The notes under the pieces are model-generated. The model was not told the DNA's origin. It made no database searches and saw only the letters and a program-made list of their open reading frames with translations. The translations under genes and the position numbers were made by a program. A stretch of DNA of 64,000 nt from Bacteroidales bacterium (GTDB lineage: Bacteria > Bacteroidota > Bacteroidia > Bacteroidales > UBA1402), in the NCBI GenBank assembly GCA_017380635.1, contig JAFODP010000006.1:1-64000 (forward strand), in the 5' to 3' direction. Of the stretch, positions 36,583 through 45,560 are shown piece after piece (within the stretch, counting starts at the first letter, position 1; each line of letters begins with the position of its first letter).

Positions 36583-37160
36583 ACGCTCCTTTCAGTATAT
36601 TGATTGTGGAACCTTCCCCTGTGGTGACGGCGGGTTTGTTGTCTGTATTGTCGGCGCACAAGGCTTTTCAATGTTTACCGCCGCGAAGCTCGGCCGAAAA
36701 TTTACCGGCGATACTTGCGCAGGAAAAGGCCGATCTGCTCTTGCTGAATCCGCAGTTATTGTCTGATATGGCTTGTCTTTCAACGCTGAAAATTCCGGTA
36801 ATCGCCTTGCAATATACTCCCTTCGATGCGCAGAGCTTGTCGGCTTTCGATGCGGTGCTGGATATTCGCACGGCCCAACGCGAACAGATTTTCGCGCTGC
36901 TGCAATCCTTCATTTCTTCCAACAAAAACACGCACAGCGACTTTGCCTCAGACGAGAATTACGAACTTTCCGACCGCGAGATAGAGGTGTTGAAATTGGT
37001 GGCTCAAGGCTTGATGAACAAGGAAATAGCCGATAAATTGTGCATTTCTATCCACACGGTTATTTCCCATAGAAAAAACATCAACCGTAAAACCGGCATT
37101 AAATCGGTGGCCGGTCTTACGGTGTATGCTATCATGCAAGGCTATATCGCCTCGGTGTAA
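36579..37160 (+). CDS. LuxR/NarL-type regulator with degenerate receiver domain
   Basis: Helix-turn-helix DNA-binding protein. The C-terminal LuxR domain (about 125-190) is clear: LSDREIEVLKLVAQGLMNKEIADKL, then SIHTVISHRKNINRKTGI. The N-terminal 115 residues look like a receiver fold (FSILIVEPSPVV, ADLLLLNPQLL), but the position normally holding the phosphorylated Asp reads Asn (LLLLN). Control may therefore not use phosphorylation, and the coupled hemerythrin-like partner could supply the signal; that link is inference. It is 193 aa. The convergent HIT gene ends 10 bases away with no terminator between. Confidence 0.85.
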   Translation: MNAPFSILIVEPSPVVTAGLLSVLSAHKAFQCLPPRSSAENLPAILAQEKADLLLLNPQLLSDMACLSTLKIPVIALQYTPFDAQSLSAFDAVLDIRTAQREQIFALLQSFISSNKNTHSDFASDENYELSDREIEVLKLVAQGLMNKEIADKLCISIHTVISHRKNINRKTGIKSVAGLTVYAIMQGYIASV

Positions 37161-37170
37161 AAAATCTTAC

Positions 37171-37608
37171 TTAGTCGTTGATGCCCAGCGCTTCGCGCAA
37201 TTGTTTTCTCATATCGGCATATTCTTCGTCCGTCAGGTAAACTTTACCGGGATTCATTTGGAAAGTGCCGCCGTAATCGAGTCCGTCAACATATTTGGGA
37301 GCTAAGTGGAAATGCAAGTGTGACAATTTGTCGCTGTAAGCTCCGTAGTTGATTTTTTCGGGATTGAAGAGTTTTTGCATGGCGCGGGTTACATCGGCCA
37401 CGTCGGCCATGAAAGCATTGCGTTGTTCGTCGTCGAGTTCGTTCAAGTCGTTGACATGCTTGTCGTAACTTACCAGGCAACGGCCCTTGTAGCTTTGTTC
37501 TTTAAAAATGAAGGCACGTGAAACTCTCAAGTGACCAATTTCAATCATCAGATTGTGCAGCGTCTCGTTGTTGGTGCAATAGAGACAGTCTTTAGGATCG
37601 CTATACAT
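37171..37608 (-). CDS. HIT family nucleotide hydrolase/transferase
   Basis: The histidine-triad motif H-x-H-x-H is seen as LSHLHFHLAPKYVDG at about residues 95-109. HIT proteins cleave or transfer nucleoside monophosphates from dinucleotides or phosphoramidates. The N-terminus has a CxxC-like pair (CLYC) that may bind zinc, as in some HIT branches. It is 145 aa. It lies 26 bases downstream of the lipocalin-like lipoprotein on the same strand, so the two may be cotranscribed. Confidence 0.88.
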   Translation of the reverse strand: MYSDPKDCLYCTNNETLHNLMIEIGHLRVSRAFIFKEQSYKGRCLVSYDKHVNDLNELDDEQRNAFMADVADVTRAMQKLFNPEKINYGAYSDKLSHLHFHLAPKYVDGLDYGGTFQMNPGKVYLTDEEYADMRKQLREALGIND

Positions 37609-37634
37609 AATTGAATTATTTAAAAGTTAAGTAC

Positions 37635-38399
37635 TTAGTTGATTTTTTTCATACTGAAAGAGTTGGAGCCCGGCGCATCCGATTCCCAAGTCATGCTTTT
37701 GTCGTTGATGCTGTAGCGATAGCAATGGCTCACGTTCTCGTAAGATAATTCTTCTTTGAAAATATCGTTGAAATAGTTGGTACACAGAATGTTGCCGTAG
37801 GTAAACCAAGTGCCGTTGTTGTCGTTTTTCAATTCCCAGCGGCCATTAATGTCTATCCACAAATCGTAGGTGCCGTTTTCCTTGAATTCGAAGCGAAAAC
37901 CCGAGAAACGTTTGCCGTTGAGGGAAACCAGTTCCCACATGCCGGAAGGCTTGGGATAATCCGTGTCGAGTCGGTGATACACCTGGTCGTAATGGCCATT
38001 GGCAATGGTTTGGTCGATGGTACCCACGTGATATTCATGAACTTTTTTGCAAAGATGCAGGCTGTCCAATTGTTTGATGTAGGCTTCTTGCTTGAAATCC
38101 AATCCGTTGCCGGTGCGTCCCTTTACATGCAGACGACGTCCGTTCATCTCGTAGCGATTGACTCGGGCCGATTCTATCCATTTGGTTTTGTAGTTGTGTC
38201 CGGAACTATATATTTTGGCCAGGTTCATGCTGCCATCCTCGTGAAATTCCAAAATGATGATGTGGTCGCAATCGACGCTTTCGTCGTTTTGTTGTTCCAA
38301 TACCCAGCTGCCTACGATGTCTTTTGCGTAGCGATCTGATGAGCAAGCGCTCAACAAGCATACAAGCATTACTATGAGTATGTGTTTGCGTGTGTTCAT
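37635..38399 (-). CDS. Lipocalin-like lipoprotein of unknown function (254 aa)
   Basis: The lipoprotein signal peptide ends CLLSAC (Cys at about 19). Two related beta-rich segments follow, each opening with a lipocalin-like G-x-W and containing F-x-x-[DN]-G: GSWVLEQQ...LEFHEDGSM (about 30-75) and GMWELVSLNGK...FEFKENGTYDLW (about 150-190). A repeated lipocalin-like (DUF-type) fold common in Bacteroidota lipoproteins is likely. The ligand is unknown. A TACATTTG box lies about 25 bases upstream (38423-38430). Confidence 0.78.
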   Translation of the reverse strand: MNTRKHILIVMLVCLLSACSSDRYAKDIVGSWVLEQQNDESVDCDHIIILEFHEDGSMNLAKIYSSGHNYKTKWIESARVNRYEMNGRRLHVKGRTGNGLDFKQEAYIKQLDSLHLCKKVHEYHVGTIDQTIANGHYDQVYHRLDTDYPKPSGMWELVSLNGKRFSGFRFEFKENGTYDLWIDINGRWELKNDNNGTWFTYGNILCTNYFNDIFKEELSYENVSHCYRYSINDKSMTWESDAPGSNSFSMKKIN

Positions 38400-38422
38400 T
38401 AATCTTTGGTGAAAAGCTTTTG

Positions 38423-38430
38423 CAAATGTA
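38423..38430 (-). promoter_or_regulatory. Promoter (-7 box) of lipocalin-like lipoprotein and HIT genes
   Basis: CAAATGTA reads TACATTTG on the minus strand and fits TAnnTTTG. It lies 24 bases upstream of the ATG at 38397-38399. Confidence 0.55.
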
Positions 38431-38477
38431 GCAAGAAATGTGAATAGCCAAAGAGAAATTTTTACAAATTTTAAACT

Positions 38478-40286
38478 TCAACCCAGCAATGGACGAATAA
38501 GATTTTGACAGCCAAGCTTTTTTAGATTACGAATGATGGCGGCTCTTTCTTCGGCTTTGTACCAAAAGAAATAGCGGCGCTGATTGAGTTTGTCTTCTTT
38601 GTTTTTGGCGGTAAATACGGGTTTGAGCGTATAAGGATCGTAGCCGGTGTAATACATTTCGGTGGCCAGCGTCATGGGCGTAGGCGTAAAGTCTTGAACC
38701 TGTTCCAAATGGAAATTCAGATGCTTGGTTTTGACGGCCAGCTGTGCCATGTCTATCTCGGAACAAGCGGGATGCGAACTGATAAAATATGGCACCAATT
38801 CCTGTCTGCCTTTGGGGCCTTTGCCTTCTTGCAAACGTTGGTTTTCGATTTTGTCGAAGATTTTCTTGAACTGGATGAATTGTTCGAACGAAGGCTTGCG
38901 CATGCAGTTCAGTACGCGATCTTCGGTGTGTTCGGGTGCCACTTTCAAACGTCCTGAAACGTGATTTTCAATTAGTTCGCGGGTGTATTCCTTGGCCGAT
39001 GCGTCTTTGCTGTGCAACAATAGGTCGTAACGAACACCGCTGCCGATGAAACTTTTCTTGATGCCGGGCAAGGCGTCCACGCTGCGATAAATATCCAACA
39101 AAGGCTTGTGGTCGACATTTAGATTGGGGCAGATCTGTGGATGGATACAAGAGGGTTTCTTGCACTTTTTGCAGGCTTCGATGTTGCGTCCGGCCATGCG
39201 ATACATATTGGCCGACGGGCCGCCAAGATCGCTCAGATAGCCTTTGAAATCGTCGCTTTGAATCATTTGTTTTACTTCGCGCAGGATAGATTCCTTGCTT
39301 CGTGAAACGATGAATTTTCCTTGATGGGCCGAGATGGCGCAGAACGAACATCCGCCGAAACAGCCTCGATGCAGGCAAACCGAATGCTTGATCATTTCGT
39401 AAGCGGGAATGACTTTTCCTTTGTACTTGGGATGAGGCAGTCGGGTGTAAGGCAGATCGAAAGAGGCGTCCAATTGTTCTTCGCTCATGGGCGGGTAGGG
39501 CGGATTTACCACCACTTCCACATTGCCGACGCTTTGGATGAGCGTGGAGGCTTGCATCTTGTTCGACTCTTCTTCTATATGACGGAAGTTTTCGGCGTGT
39601 TTGCGTTTGCTGTTTAGGCAATCTTCGTGCGAATGCAGACGGATGATGTTATCTTGATGGTCGTTTTTGGTTTTGCTTCTGATATAAGCCACTTGTGGCC
39701 ATTGTTTGATATCTTCGAAACTGCCTCCGTTCAAGAGGTGTTCGGCCATGCGTTTGAGGTTGATTTCGCCCATGCCGTACATGAGCAAATCGGCTTTACT
39801 GTCTATCAGAATGCTGGGCTTTAGACTATCCGACCAATAGTCGTAATGGCTCAGACGTCGCATGGAGGCTTCGATGCCGCCAATCACCAAAGGAACATCG
39901 GGATAGAGTTGCTTGATGATGTTGGCGTAGGTGACGGTGGTGTAGTCGGGCCTCGCTCCCGCTCGGCCCTCCGGCGTGTAGGCATCGTCGCTACGCAAGC
40001 GCTTGTTGGCGGTGTAACGGTTTACCATGGAATCCATGCAGCCGGCCGAAATGGCGAAAAACATACGAGGACGTCCCAGTTTCTTGAAGTCGCGGAAGTC
40101 GCCACGCCAGTCGGGTTGCGGGACGATGGCTACACGCAGGCCGCCTGCCTCCAGCAGGCGGCCAACCACCGCCGAGCCGAAAGAAGGATGATCTACATAA
40201 GCATCGCCGCTGAAGAGGATGACATCCACTTCGTCCCAGCCACGCATTTCCATTTCTTTTTTGGTTGTCGGTAAAAATCGCTTCAT
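38478..40286 (-). CDS. YgiQ family radical SAM protein
   Basis: UPF0313/YgiQ protein, function unproven. The N-terminal region starts FLPTTKKEMEMRGWDEVDVI and contains SGDAYVDHPSFG, a B12-binding-like domain seen in this family. The radical SAM cluster CFGGCSFC lies near residue 308 after HSVCLHRG. A second cysteine set (ACKKCKKPSCIHPQIC, about 372-387) is also typical. The C-terminal DUF3362-like part includes QDFTPTPMTLATEMYYTG. It is 602 aa. It is 20 bases behind mutS2, likely in the same transcript. Confidence 0.9.
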   Translation of the reverse strand: MKRFLPTTKKEMEMRGWDEVDVILFSGDAYVDHPSFGSAVVGRLLEAGGLRVAIVPQPDWRGDFRDFKKLGRPRMFFAISAGCMDSMVNRYTANKRLRSDDAYTPEGRAGARPDYTTVTYANIIKQLYPDVPLVIGGIEASMRRLSHYDYWSDSLKPSILIDSKADLLMYGMGEINLKRMAEHLLNGGSFEDIKQWPQVAYIRSKTKNDHQDNIIRLHSHEDCLNSKRKHAENFRHIEEESNKMQASTLIQSVGNVEVVVNPPYPPMSEEQLDASFDLPYTRLPHPKYKGKVIPAYEMIKHSVCLHRGCFGGCSFCAISAHQGKFIVSRSKESILREVKQMIQSDDFKGYLSDLGGPSANMYRMAGRNIEACKKCKKPSCIHPQICPNLNVDHKPLLDIYRSVDALPGIKKSFIGSGVRYDLLLHSKDASAKEYTRELIENHVSGRLKVAPEHTEDRVLNCMRKPSFEQFIQFKKIFDKIENQRLQEGKGPKGRQELVPYFISSHPACSEIDMAQLAVKTKHLNFHLEQVQDFTPTPMTLATEMYYTGYDPYTLKPVFTAKNKEDKLNQRRYFFWYKAEERAAIIRNLKKLGCQNLIRPLLG

Positions 40287-40306
40287 CGTCGTCAGAAATC
40301 GTGTGT

Positions 40307-42823
40307 TCAGAATTCTACTACCGTAATGCCGCTGCCGCCCAATTGAATATGCTCGTCGTGGAAATGACGAACCTCGGGCATCGAGCCGACATATTGACGC
40401 ACCAATTCGCGCAACGCGCCCGTGCCGGTGCCATGCAGAATGCGTACTTTCTTGGCACCCACCACGATGGCTTCGTCCAGATAATATTGTAAAGTGGTCA
40501 GGGCTTCGTCGGCGCGCATGCCGCGCATATCAATTTCTTGTCGGAACTGGCTGCTGATACGATGCACTTGGTCGCTGGTGCGTTCGCCCAACAACTGATA
40601 AGACTGATGTTTGGTGGGCGTTTCCTTGGGAGCTTTGCCTCGTTCTAGTTTTTCCAGTTCGATGCGCGTTTTCATGATGCCGAATTCCACCAAGGCTTTC
40701 TTTCCCTTGATTTCCACAATTTTACCAATGCTGTCCTGTCCTTTGATGTGGACCAAATCGCCTTCTTGCAGTCCGGCTTTGGCCTTTTCGGGAATTGCTT
40801 GTGTCGCTTTGGCTTCGGCTTGCTGACGTTGCAGCTTGCGCAATATCTTTTCTTCCTGCGATTTAGGCATGCGGATGCGGCCTTTGTCGCGTTCTTTTCT
40901 GGCTTGCAGTTTGGCTTCTTCCTTGGCTTTCGACAGGGCGTCTTCCTTGAATTGGTCGAGGCTCTTGCGCAATTCGCGCGTGCGCTCTTTTTCCGCTTGC
41001 GATTCCTTGATGCCGCGGATGGTGTTCTCGATTTGGGCATTCGCCTGCGAAAGCAATTCCTTGGCTTCGGCCTTGGCCTGTTTGATGATTTCTTTGCGCT
41101 CTTGTTTTACCTGCGCCAGGTCTTCTTCGTATTGTTCCGTCAGTTGGCTCAAATTCTTTTCGAGTTGTTTTACCTGCTGACGCTTGTTTTCCCAATAACG
41201 TTTGTCGCGGACAATATCCTGCAGATGCTTGTCCATGTCGATGTAATCGCTGCCCACTAGGTCGGAAGCCTTGCTGATGATACTTTCCGGCAAACCGATC
41301 TTACGCGCAATCTCCACGGCGAACGAGCTGCCCGGACGACCTATCTCCAAACGGAAAAGTGCTTGCATCAAGTGACGGTCGTAGAGCATGGCACCGTTGA
41401 TGATGCCTTCCTGGTCTTCGGCGAAATGTTTCAGGTTGTCGTAGTGCGTGGTGATGACGCCAAAAGCCTTGCGGCGATTCAGTTCTTCCAAAGAAGCTTG
41501 CGCGATGGCACCGCCAATCTTGGGTTCCGTTCCCGTGCCGAATTCGTCAATCAGCAGCAGTGTTTTGGCATGGCTGTGACGCAAGAAGTATTTGATATTC
41601 AACAGGTGCGAGCTATAGGTACTCAAGTCGTTCTCGATAGATTGTTCGTCGCCGATATCGATGAAAATATGTTCGAAAATGCCGCAAAGCGAGTTCTCGC
41701 GCAAAGGAATCATCAAGCCGCATTGCAACATGTATTGCAGCAGTCCCACCGTTTTCAGACAAACCGATTTTCCACCGGCGTTGGGGCCCGAAATGAGCAG
41801 GATGCGTTCTTTTTTATTTAGGTGAATATCCAGCGGAACAATGGCTTTGCCCTGCTTCTGCAAAGAAAGATAAAGCAAGGGATGCATGGCCTGTTTCCAG
41901 TCGATGACGCAAGTGTTTTCAATCAAGGGTTTGATGGCCGAGGTTTTCTGTGCCAGACGCGCTTTGGCTTGTGAAAAATCGATCAATCCCAAGAAGGTGT
42001 GTGCCTGCATAATGTCTTCGGCCAAAGGTCTGATGCTGTCGGTAAATTCGGTTAGAATTCGGATGATTTCGCGTTTTTCTTCGGCTTCCAATTCGCGAAT
42101 CAGGTTGTTGGCTTCCACCAGTTCTTCCGGCTCGATGTACACGGTTTTCCCCGAAGCAGATTCTTCGTGAACGATACCTTTTATCTTGCGTTTGAAAGCA
42201 GGCGAAACGGGAATCACCAAACGACCTTCGCGCATGGTGGGCGTCAGGCCTTTTTCTACGTAACCTTCGTCTTGGGCTTGTTTGAGCAGGATGTGCAATT
42301 TACGCGAAACGCCCGCCGTATTGATGGACAATTTCTTGCGGATGCTGGCCAAAGCCGGCGAGGCGTAATCCTGTATATGTCCGAATTTATCGAGAATGCG
42401 ATCAATGTCGCGCACTATCTGCGGAAAAGTGGCGGTGTCGGCTGCGGCGGCTGCCAAGCAAGGGTATGGCGATTTGAAGTCTTCGTCGTCTTTTATAAAA
42501 AATCCTACCACGCGTTGCAGGCTGTCCAGCGTGCGTTTCAAATCGAAGAGTTCGGCTTCGTCCATCCAGGTGCCGACGATGCGAATGCGTTGCAGACTTT
42601 CTCGCAAATCGAAGGCTTGCCAGTCGGGGAAATGCAGTTCTTGTTGCAGAATGCGAAGAAATTCTTCCCCGTACGACAACTCGCGTTCGATGTCATCTAT
42701 TTGGTCGAGAAAAACGATTTTTTCCACTTTTTCCATGCCTAAGGGGCTGGTACAAAGGCTCTTTAAGATTGAGCGAATCTGGTCGAATCCTAATTTTGCT
42801 TCGTAATTCTGTGGGTATATCAT
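40307..42823 (-). CDS. mutS2: Endonuclease MutS2
   Basis: MutS-family ATPase with C-terminal nuclease; homologues suppress recombination or rescue collided ribosomes. The N-terminal core/clamp region spans about 1-290. Walker A GPNAGGKS lies at about 340-347, followed by IDIGDEQSIENDLSTYSSH and the Walker B region LLLIDEFGTGTEP. A long Lys/Glu-rich coiled coil (about 510-640) leads to a KOW-like segment and the Smr domain (about 765-838), with IDMRGMRADEAL and LHGTGTGAL. It is 838 aa. The start at 42821-42823 is preferred because the promoter box (42854-42861) overlaps the earlier in-frame start. Confidence 0.94.
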   Translation of the reverse strand: MIYPQNYEAKLGFDQIRSILKSLCTSPLGMEKVEKIVFLDQIDDIERELSYGEEFLRILQQELHFPDWQAFDLRESLQRIRIVGTWMDEAELFDLKRTLDSLQRVVGFFIKDDEDFKSPYPCLAAAAADTATFPQIVRDIDRILDKFGHIQDYASPALASIRKKLSINTAGVSRKLHILLKQAQDEGYVEKGLTPTMREGRLVIPVSPAFKRKIKGIVHEESASGKTVYIEPEELVEANNLIRELEAEEKREIIRILTEFTDSIRPLAEDIMQAHTFLGLIDFSQAKARLAQKTSAIKPLIENTCVIDWKQAMHPLLYLSLQKQGKAIVPLDIHLNKKERILLISGPNAGGKSVCLKTVGLLQYMLQCGLMIPLRENSLCGIFEHIFIDIGDEQSIENDLSTYSSHLLNIKYFLRHSHAKTLLLIDEFGTGTEPKIGGAIAQASLEELNRRKAFGVITTHYDNLKHFAEDQEGIINGAMLYDRHLMQALFRLEIGRPGSSFAVEIARKIGLPESIISKASDLVGSDYIDMDKHLQDIVRDKRYWENKRQQVKQLEKNLSQLTEQYEEDLAQVKQERKEIIKQAKAEAKELLSQANAQIENTIRGIKESQAEKERTRELRKSLDQFKEDALSKAKEEAKLQARKERDKGRIRMPKSQEEKILRKLQRQQAEAKATQAIPEKAKAGLQEGDLVHIKGQDSIGKIVEIKGKKALVEFGIMKTRIELEKLERGKAPKETPTKHQSYQLLGERTSDQVHRISSQFRQEIDMRGMRADEALTTLQYYLDEAIVVGAKKVRILHGTGTGALRELVRQYVGSMPEVRHFHDEHIQLGGSGITVVEF

Positions 42824-42853
42824 AAGAGATGTTACAATTCTGAAAAACAGTTG

Positions 42854-42882
42854 CAAATGTAGAGATAATTTTTGTACCTTTG
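42854..42882. promoter_or_regulatory. Divergent promoters: mutS2 (-) and TPR protein gene (+)
   Basis: CAAATGTA at 42854-42861 is minus-strand TACATTTG, and TACCTTTG at 42875-42882 faces right. Both match TAnnTTTG. The boxes are 13 bases apart, the same back-to-back layout as at 31800 and 35151. Confidence 0.65.
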
Positions 42883-42917
42883 CGCAATTTTAAAACTTTT
42901 CAAAAACAAAACTTACT

Positions 42918-43766
42918 ATGAAGAAATTTTTTGCCCTTTTGATGATCGCTGCTGTTTCTTTTGGGGCATTTGCTCAGGATGAAGCTCCTGTTTTGTCTGA
43001 AGGACAACAGGCCAAAGTAGCTGGTAACGAGGCTTACAACAACAAGGATTATGTAACCGCCATCGCTGAATACGAAAAATATCTGGCCAGTGGCGAAGAA
43101 GGTGTAGCCGACGATTTGTACACCCTTAACCTCTACGAAATGAGTTTTTATTATGCCGGTAATGCTTTCCTCCGTGCTAAGGATTACAACAAGGCTTACG
43201 AATATTTTGTAAAGTTCGAAAAATTGGGTCGTTCTGATACGCCTACCGATTGCCGCTTCCAATACAACTACGCCAATACGGCCAACAAGTTGGACAAGGA
43301 TGCTGAAGCTTTGGCTCTCTATCAGAGATGTATCGATATCGATTGCAACAAGGACGCTTGCTATTTCGCCATCGCTCAGTTGCATCGTAAAGCTAACAAG
43401 ATTGACGAAATGAAGTCTGTATTGGCTTATGGTTTGGATTCTTTGGGTCAGGCTGGCAACAAATATTATTCTAAGATGTTGTTGCTCTTCCAGGTTCAGG
43501 AATTGAAAGAAGCTACCGAAGTGATGAAGAAAGCTCAGGATTTCGCTCAAAAAGCTTCAGGTGCCGACATCAATACTTATCTGACCAACATGTCTCAGGC
43601 CACCAAATTGTACGAAGAAGTGATTCCTATGTACGAAGAAGTATTGAAATACCCCGGTGTTGACGACAAGACCAACGCCAACGTTTCTAAGGCCAAGAGC
43701 AGCATCGAAGTTTGCAAATCAAGTATCGAAGCTTACGAAGCTTATCGCAAGACCATCAAGAAATAA
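42918..43766 (+). CDS. Exported TPR-repeat protein (282 aa)
   Basis: The signal peptide (about 1-19, ending GAFAQD) predicts export to the periplasm. The mature part is helical with tetratricopeptide-like pairs, e.g. GNEAYNNKDYVTAIAEYEKYL (about 35-57), AGNAFLRAKDYNKAYEYFVKF (about 80-100) and TANKLDKDAEALALYQRCID (about 115-135). Such proteins usually act as protein-binding scaffolds; the partner is unknown. Its codon choice is strongly biased towards common codons, suggesting high expression. It is followed by a good terminator (43787-43818). Confidence 0.82.
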   Translation: MKKFFALLMIAAVSFGAFAQDEAPVLSEGQQAKVAGNEAYNNKDYVTAIAEYEKYLASGEEGVADDLYTLNLYEMSFYYAGNAFLRAKDYNKAYEYFVKFEKLGRSDTPTDCRFQYNYANTANKLDKDAEALALYQRCIDIDCNKDACYFAIAQLHRKANKIDEMKSVLAYGLDSLGQAGNKYYSKMLLLFQVQELKEATEVMKKAQDFAQKASGADINTYLTNMSQATKLYEEVIPMYEEVLKYPGVDDKTNANVSKAKSSIEVCKSSIEAYEAYRKTIKK

Positions 43767-43786
43767 ATTTGAATTGACATTATAAG

Positions 43787-43818
43787 AAATCGTCTCAGGC
43801 TTTCTGGGACGATTTTTT
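43787..43818 (+). terminator. Terminator after the TPR protein gene
   Basis: AAATCGTCTCAG (43787-43798) pairs with CTGGGACGATTT (43804-43815) with one G-T wobble around loop GCTTT, and a T-run continues to 43818. Confidence 0.85.
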
Positions 43819-43837
43819 GTTTGATAAAATGTTCGCT

Positions 43838-44470
43838 ATGAAAAGATTAGTAATCGCATTTGCATTCCTCTTTTCCTTGAATGTGCTGGCGCAAGAAATC
43901 AAGGAAGTTGAAATAGAGGGTATGATGTTTCAATCTATGACGCAGTCTGATCTGACCCTTGCTGTGAACGTGCAGAAGATCAACGAATTGGGCAAGTATT
44001 ATGCTTTGAATATGCAATGGGTGAATGCTGCCGGCACTCCCGTTCAGGTAAATTCATATGATGATATCAAAATGACGATGCTTCAAGGTAATGGACAGAA
44101 TGCTCAAGAACTGCCTGTAAAGATGTACACGCGCGAAGGCTATCTTCAGGCCATCGAAGCTCGTTTGCAAAAAACGCGACGAATGAGTGCGTTGGCTTCT
44201 ACTTTGTCCGTTGCAGAAACGGCGGCCAAACCTGAGAGCGATGTGCTGGATGTTCTTATCGATGTAAAAGCTGAGGCCAAAGAGCAAGAAAATCTTAATG
44301 AAATGCTCGCCTACGAGGATGACGAACTTACCCAAGGCTATCTGACGCCTTGTGTTTTGGCTGCCGGCGAAACCAAGTTGGGTTATCTTATGTTCGAACG
44401 TCAAAAAGGCAAAATCTTGCACATCACGGTCGAGGTTGACGGACGTTCGTATCAATTTGTTTGGAAATAA
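43838..44470 (+). CDS. Secreted protein of unknown function (210 aa)
   Basis: A cleavable-looking signal peptide (MKRLVIAFAFLFSLNVLAQE) is followed by an alternating beta pattern and an Ala/Glu-rich central stretch (about 110-160). The C-terminal strands read KILHITVEVDGRSYQFVWK, a possible beta-sandwich end. No family is recognised. ATG 43838 is used; the earlier in-frame ATG at 43817 lies in the T-run of the preceding terminator. A terminator for this gene is embedded in the convergent GH43 gene (44494-44529). Confidence 0.75.
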   Translation: MKRLVIAFAFLFSLNVLAQEIKEVEIEGMMFQSMTQSDLTLAVNVQKINELGKYYALNMQWVNAAGTPVQVNSYDDIKMTMLQGNGQNAQELPVKMYTREGYLQAIEARLQKTRRMSALASTLSVAETAAKPESDVLDVLIDVKAEAKEQENLNEMLAYEDDELTQGYLTPCVLAAGETKLGYLMFERQKGKILHITVEVDGRSYQFVWK

Positions 44471-44490
44471 GTTCTTGTTTGAGAATGATT

Positions 44491-45537
44491 TTAAGGCCAG
44501 CGTTTTTCCAGACGTCTGGCCTCTTTTTTGCTGATTTGGATGACGGCTCCGTGTTTTTGTTCGCTGAAATTGCTGCGCGTCATGACGCCTTTGTCAAAGT
44601 TGCCGATGGGCGTGTAATGGATAAAGTCGCGGGTTTCGGTGAAGCCGAAGTTGTGCGGATTGATACGGTAATTGTCGTGCATCACCACCCAGCAATCTTG
44701 GCCGATGCGTTTCCAGCAATTGGGCGCCTCGTGACCTCGGCGCACGCCATCGTAATAGTTGTCGTCCATGCGATAGGGGCCGGTGATGTTTGTTGCCGTG
44801 GCGTGTTTGATGGTGGCCGTGCTTTCGTGCGATACATAATACAGATGGAAAATGCCATCGTGTTCCATGATGTCGCTGTCGATGACGCTGTATTTGCCTT
44901 CGGGCGCTTCGAACAAGAGTTTTGGCAGGCTTTCCATTTGCGTGAATTCGTCGTTCATGTATACATAATATATACGGTTGATGCCCTTTCCTTTGCGGGA
45001 AGTGAAATGTAACATCAGTTTGCCGGCTTGCGTATCGTAGACGATTTCGGGTGCCCATACGCAGCCCACTTCACTCCATTCTCCGCCCAATTCCTGAAAA
45101 TTCAATCGCGTGCAAGACCAATGAATCAAATCGCGCGAGCGCATCAGCACCAGGCCTTTGTTGTTGCCCCAACCATAGCGTTCTCCGTCGCGTTCCCACT
45201 GCGTGTCGCGATAGCCTTCTCTTTGTCCGAATACATGCAAATCGGTCATAGCCAAGTAGAAATAACCATTGGGTGCGCGGTAGATATGCGGATCGCGAAT
45301 GCCTTTCTGGTTGGCGATTTTTGCTCCGTCAATGATGGCGCTGTCTTTGTTCAGTGCGTGAAATGCGTAGCCGTCGTAGCTGATGGCCATGTGTAATCCG
45401 TGATCGGCATCTTTGTGATACACCATCAAGTAGGCTGCCATGTTCTTTTCGTTGTTGACAGCTTGGTTTTTTTTCGCGAAGCTTGGCATCGTCAGGCAAA
45501 GACAGCATGCAAGCAAGAAGTATAATTTTTTTCTCAT
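44491..45537 (-). CDS. Secreted GH43-like glycoside hydrolase (348 aa)
   Basis: Five-bladed propeller enzyme of the GH43/GH62-like group, predicted to be exported (signal peptide about 1-20, ending PSFA-KK). Acidic residues at the expected places: Asp in GIRDPHIYR, Asp in YSVIDSDIMEHDG and Glu in RRGHEAPNCWK. VMRSRDLIHWSC and VWAPEIVYD are typical blade motifs. The likely substrate is an arabinose- or xylose-containing side chain or oligosaccharide; exact specificity is not readable. The frame is open 15 codons further upstream, but that start precedes the promoter box at 45561-45568. Divergent from another GH43 gene. Confidence 0.85.
   Translation of the reverse strand: MRKKLYFLLACCLCLTMPSFAKKNQAVNNEKNMAAYLMVYHKDADHGLHMAISYDGYAFHALNKDSAIIDGAKIANQKGIRDPHIYRAPNGYFYLAMTDLHVFGQREGYRDTQWERDGERYGWGNNKGLVLMRSRDLIHWSCTRLNFQELGGEWSEVGCVWAPEIVYDTQAGKLMLHFTSRKGKGINRIYYVYMNDEFTQMESLPKLLFEAPEGKYSVIDSDIMEHDGIFHLYYVSHESTATIKHATATNITGPYRMDDNYYDGVRRGHEAPNCWKRIGQDCWVVMHDNYRINPHNFGFTETRDFIHYTPIGNFDKGVMTRSNFSEQKHGAVIQISKKEARRLEKRWP
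44494..44529 (+). terminator. Plus-strand terminator inside the 3' end of the GH43 gene
   Basis: AGGCCAG (44494-44500) pairs with CTGGCCT (44516-44522), followed by CTTTTTTG. It serves the plus-strand gene ending at 44470 but lies within the last dozen codons of the convergent minus-strand GH43 gene. Confidence 0.7.
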
Positions 45538-45560
45538 CTTTGGTCTTGATTTTACGCGCA

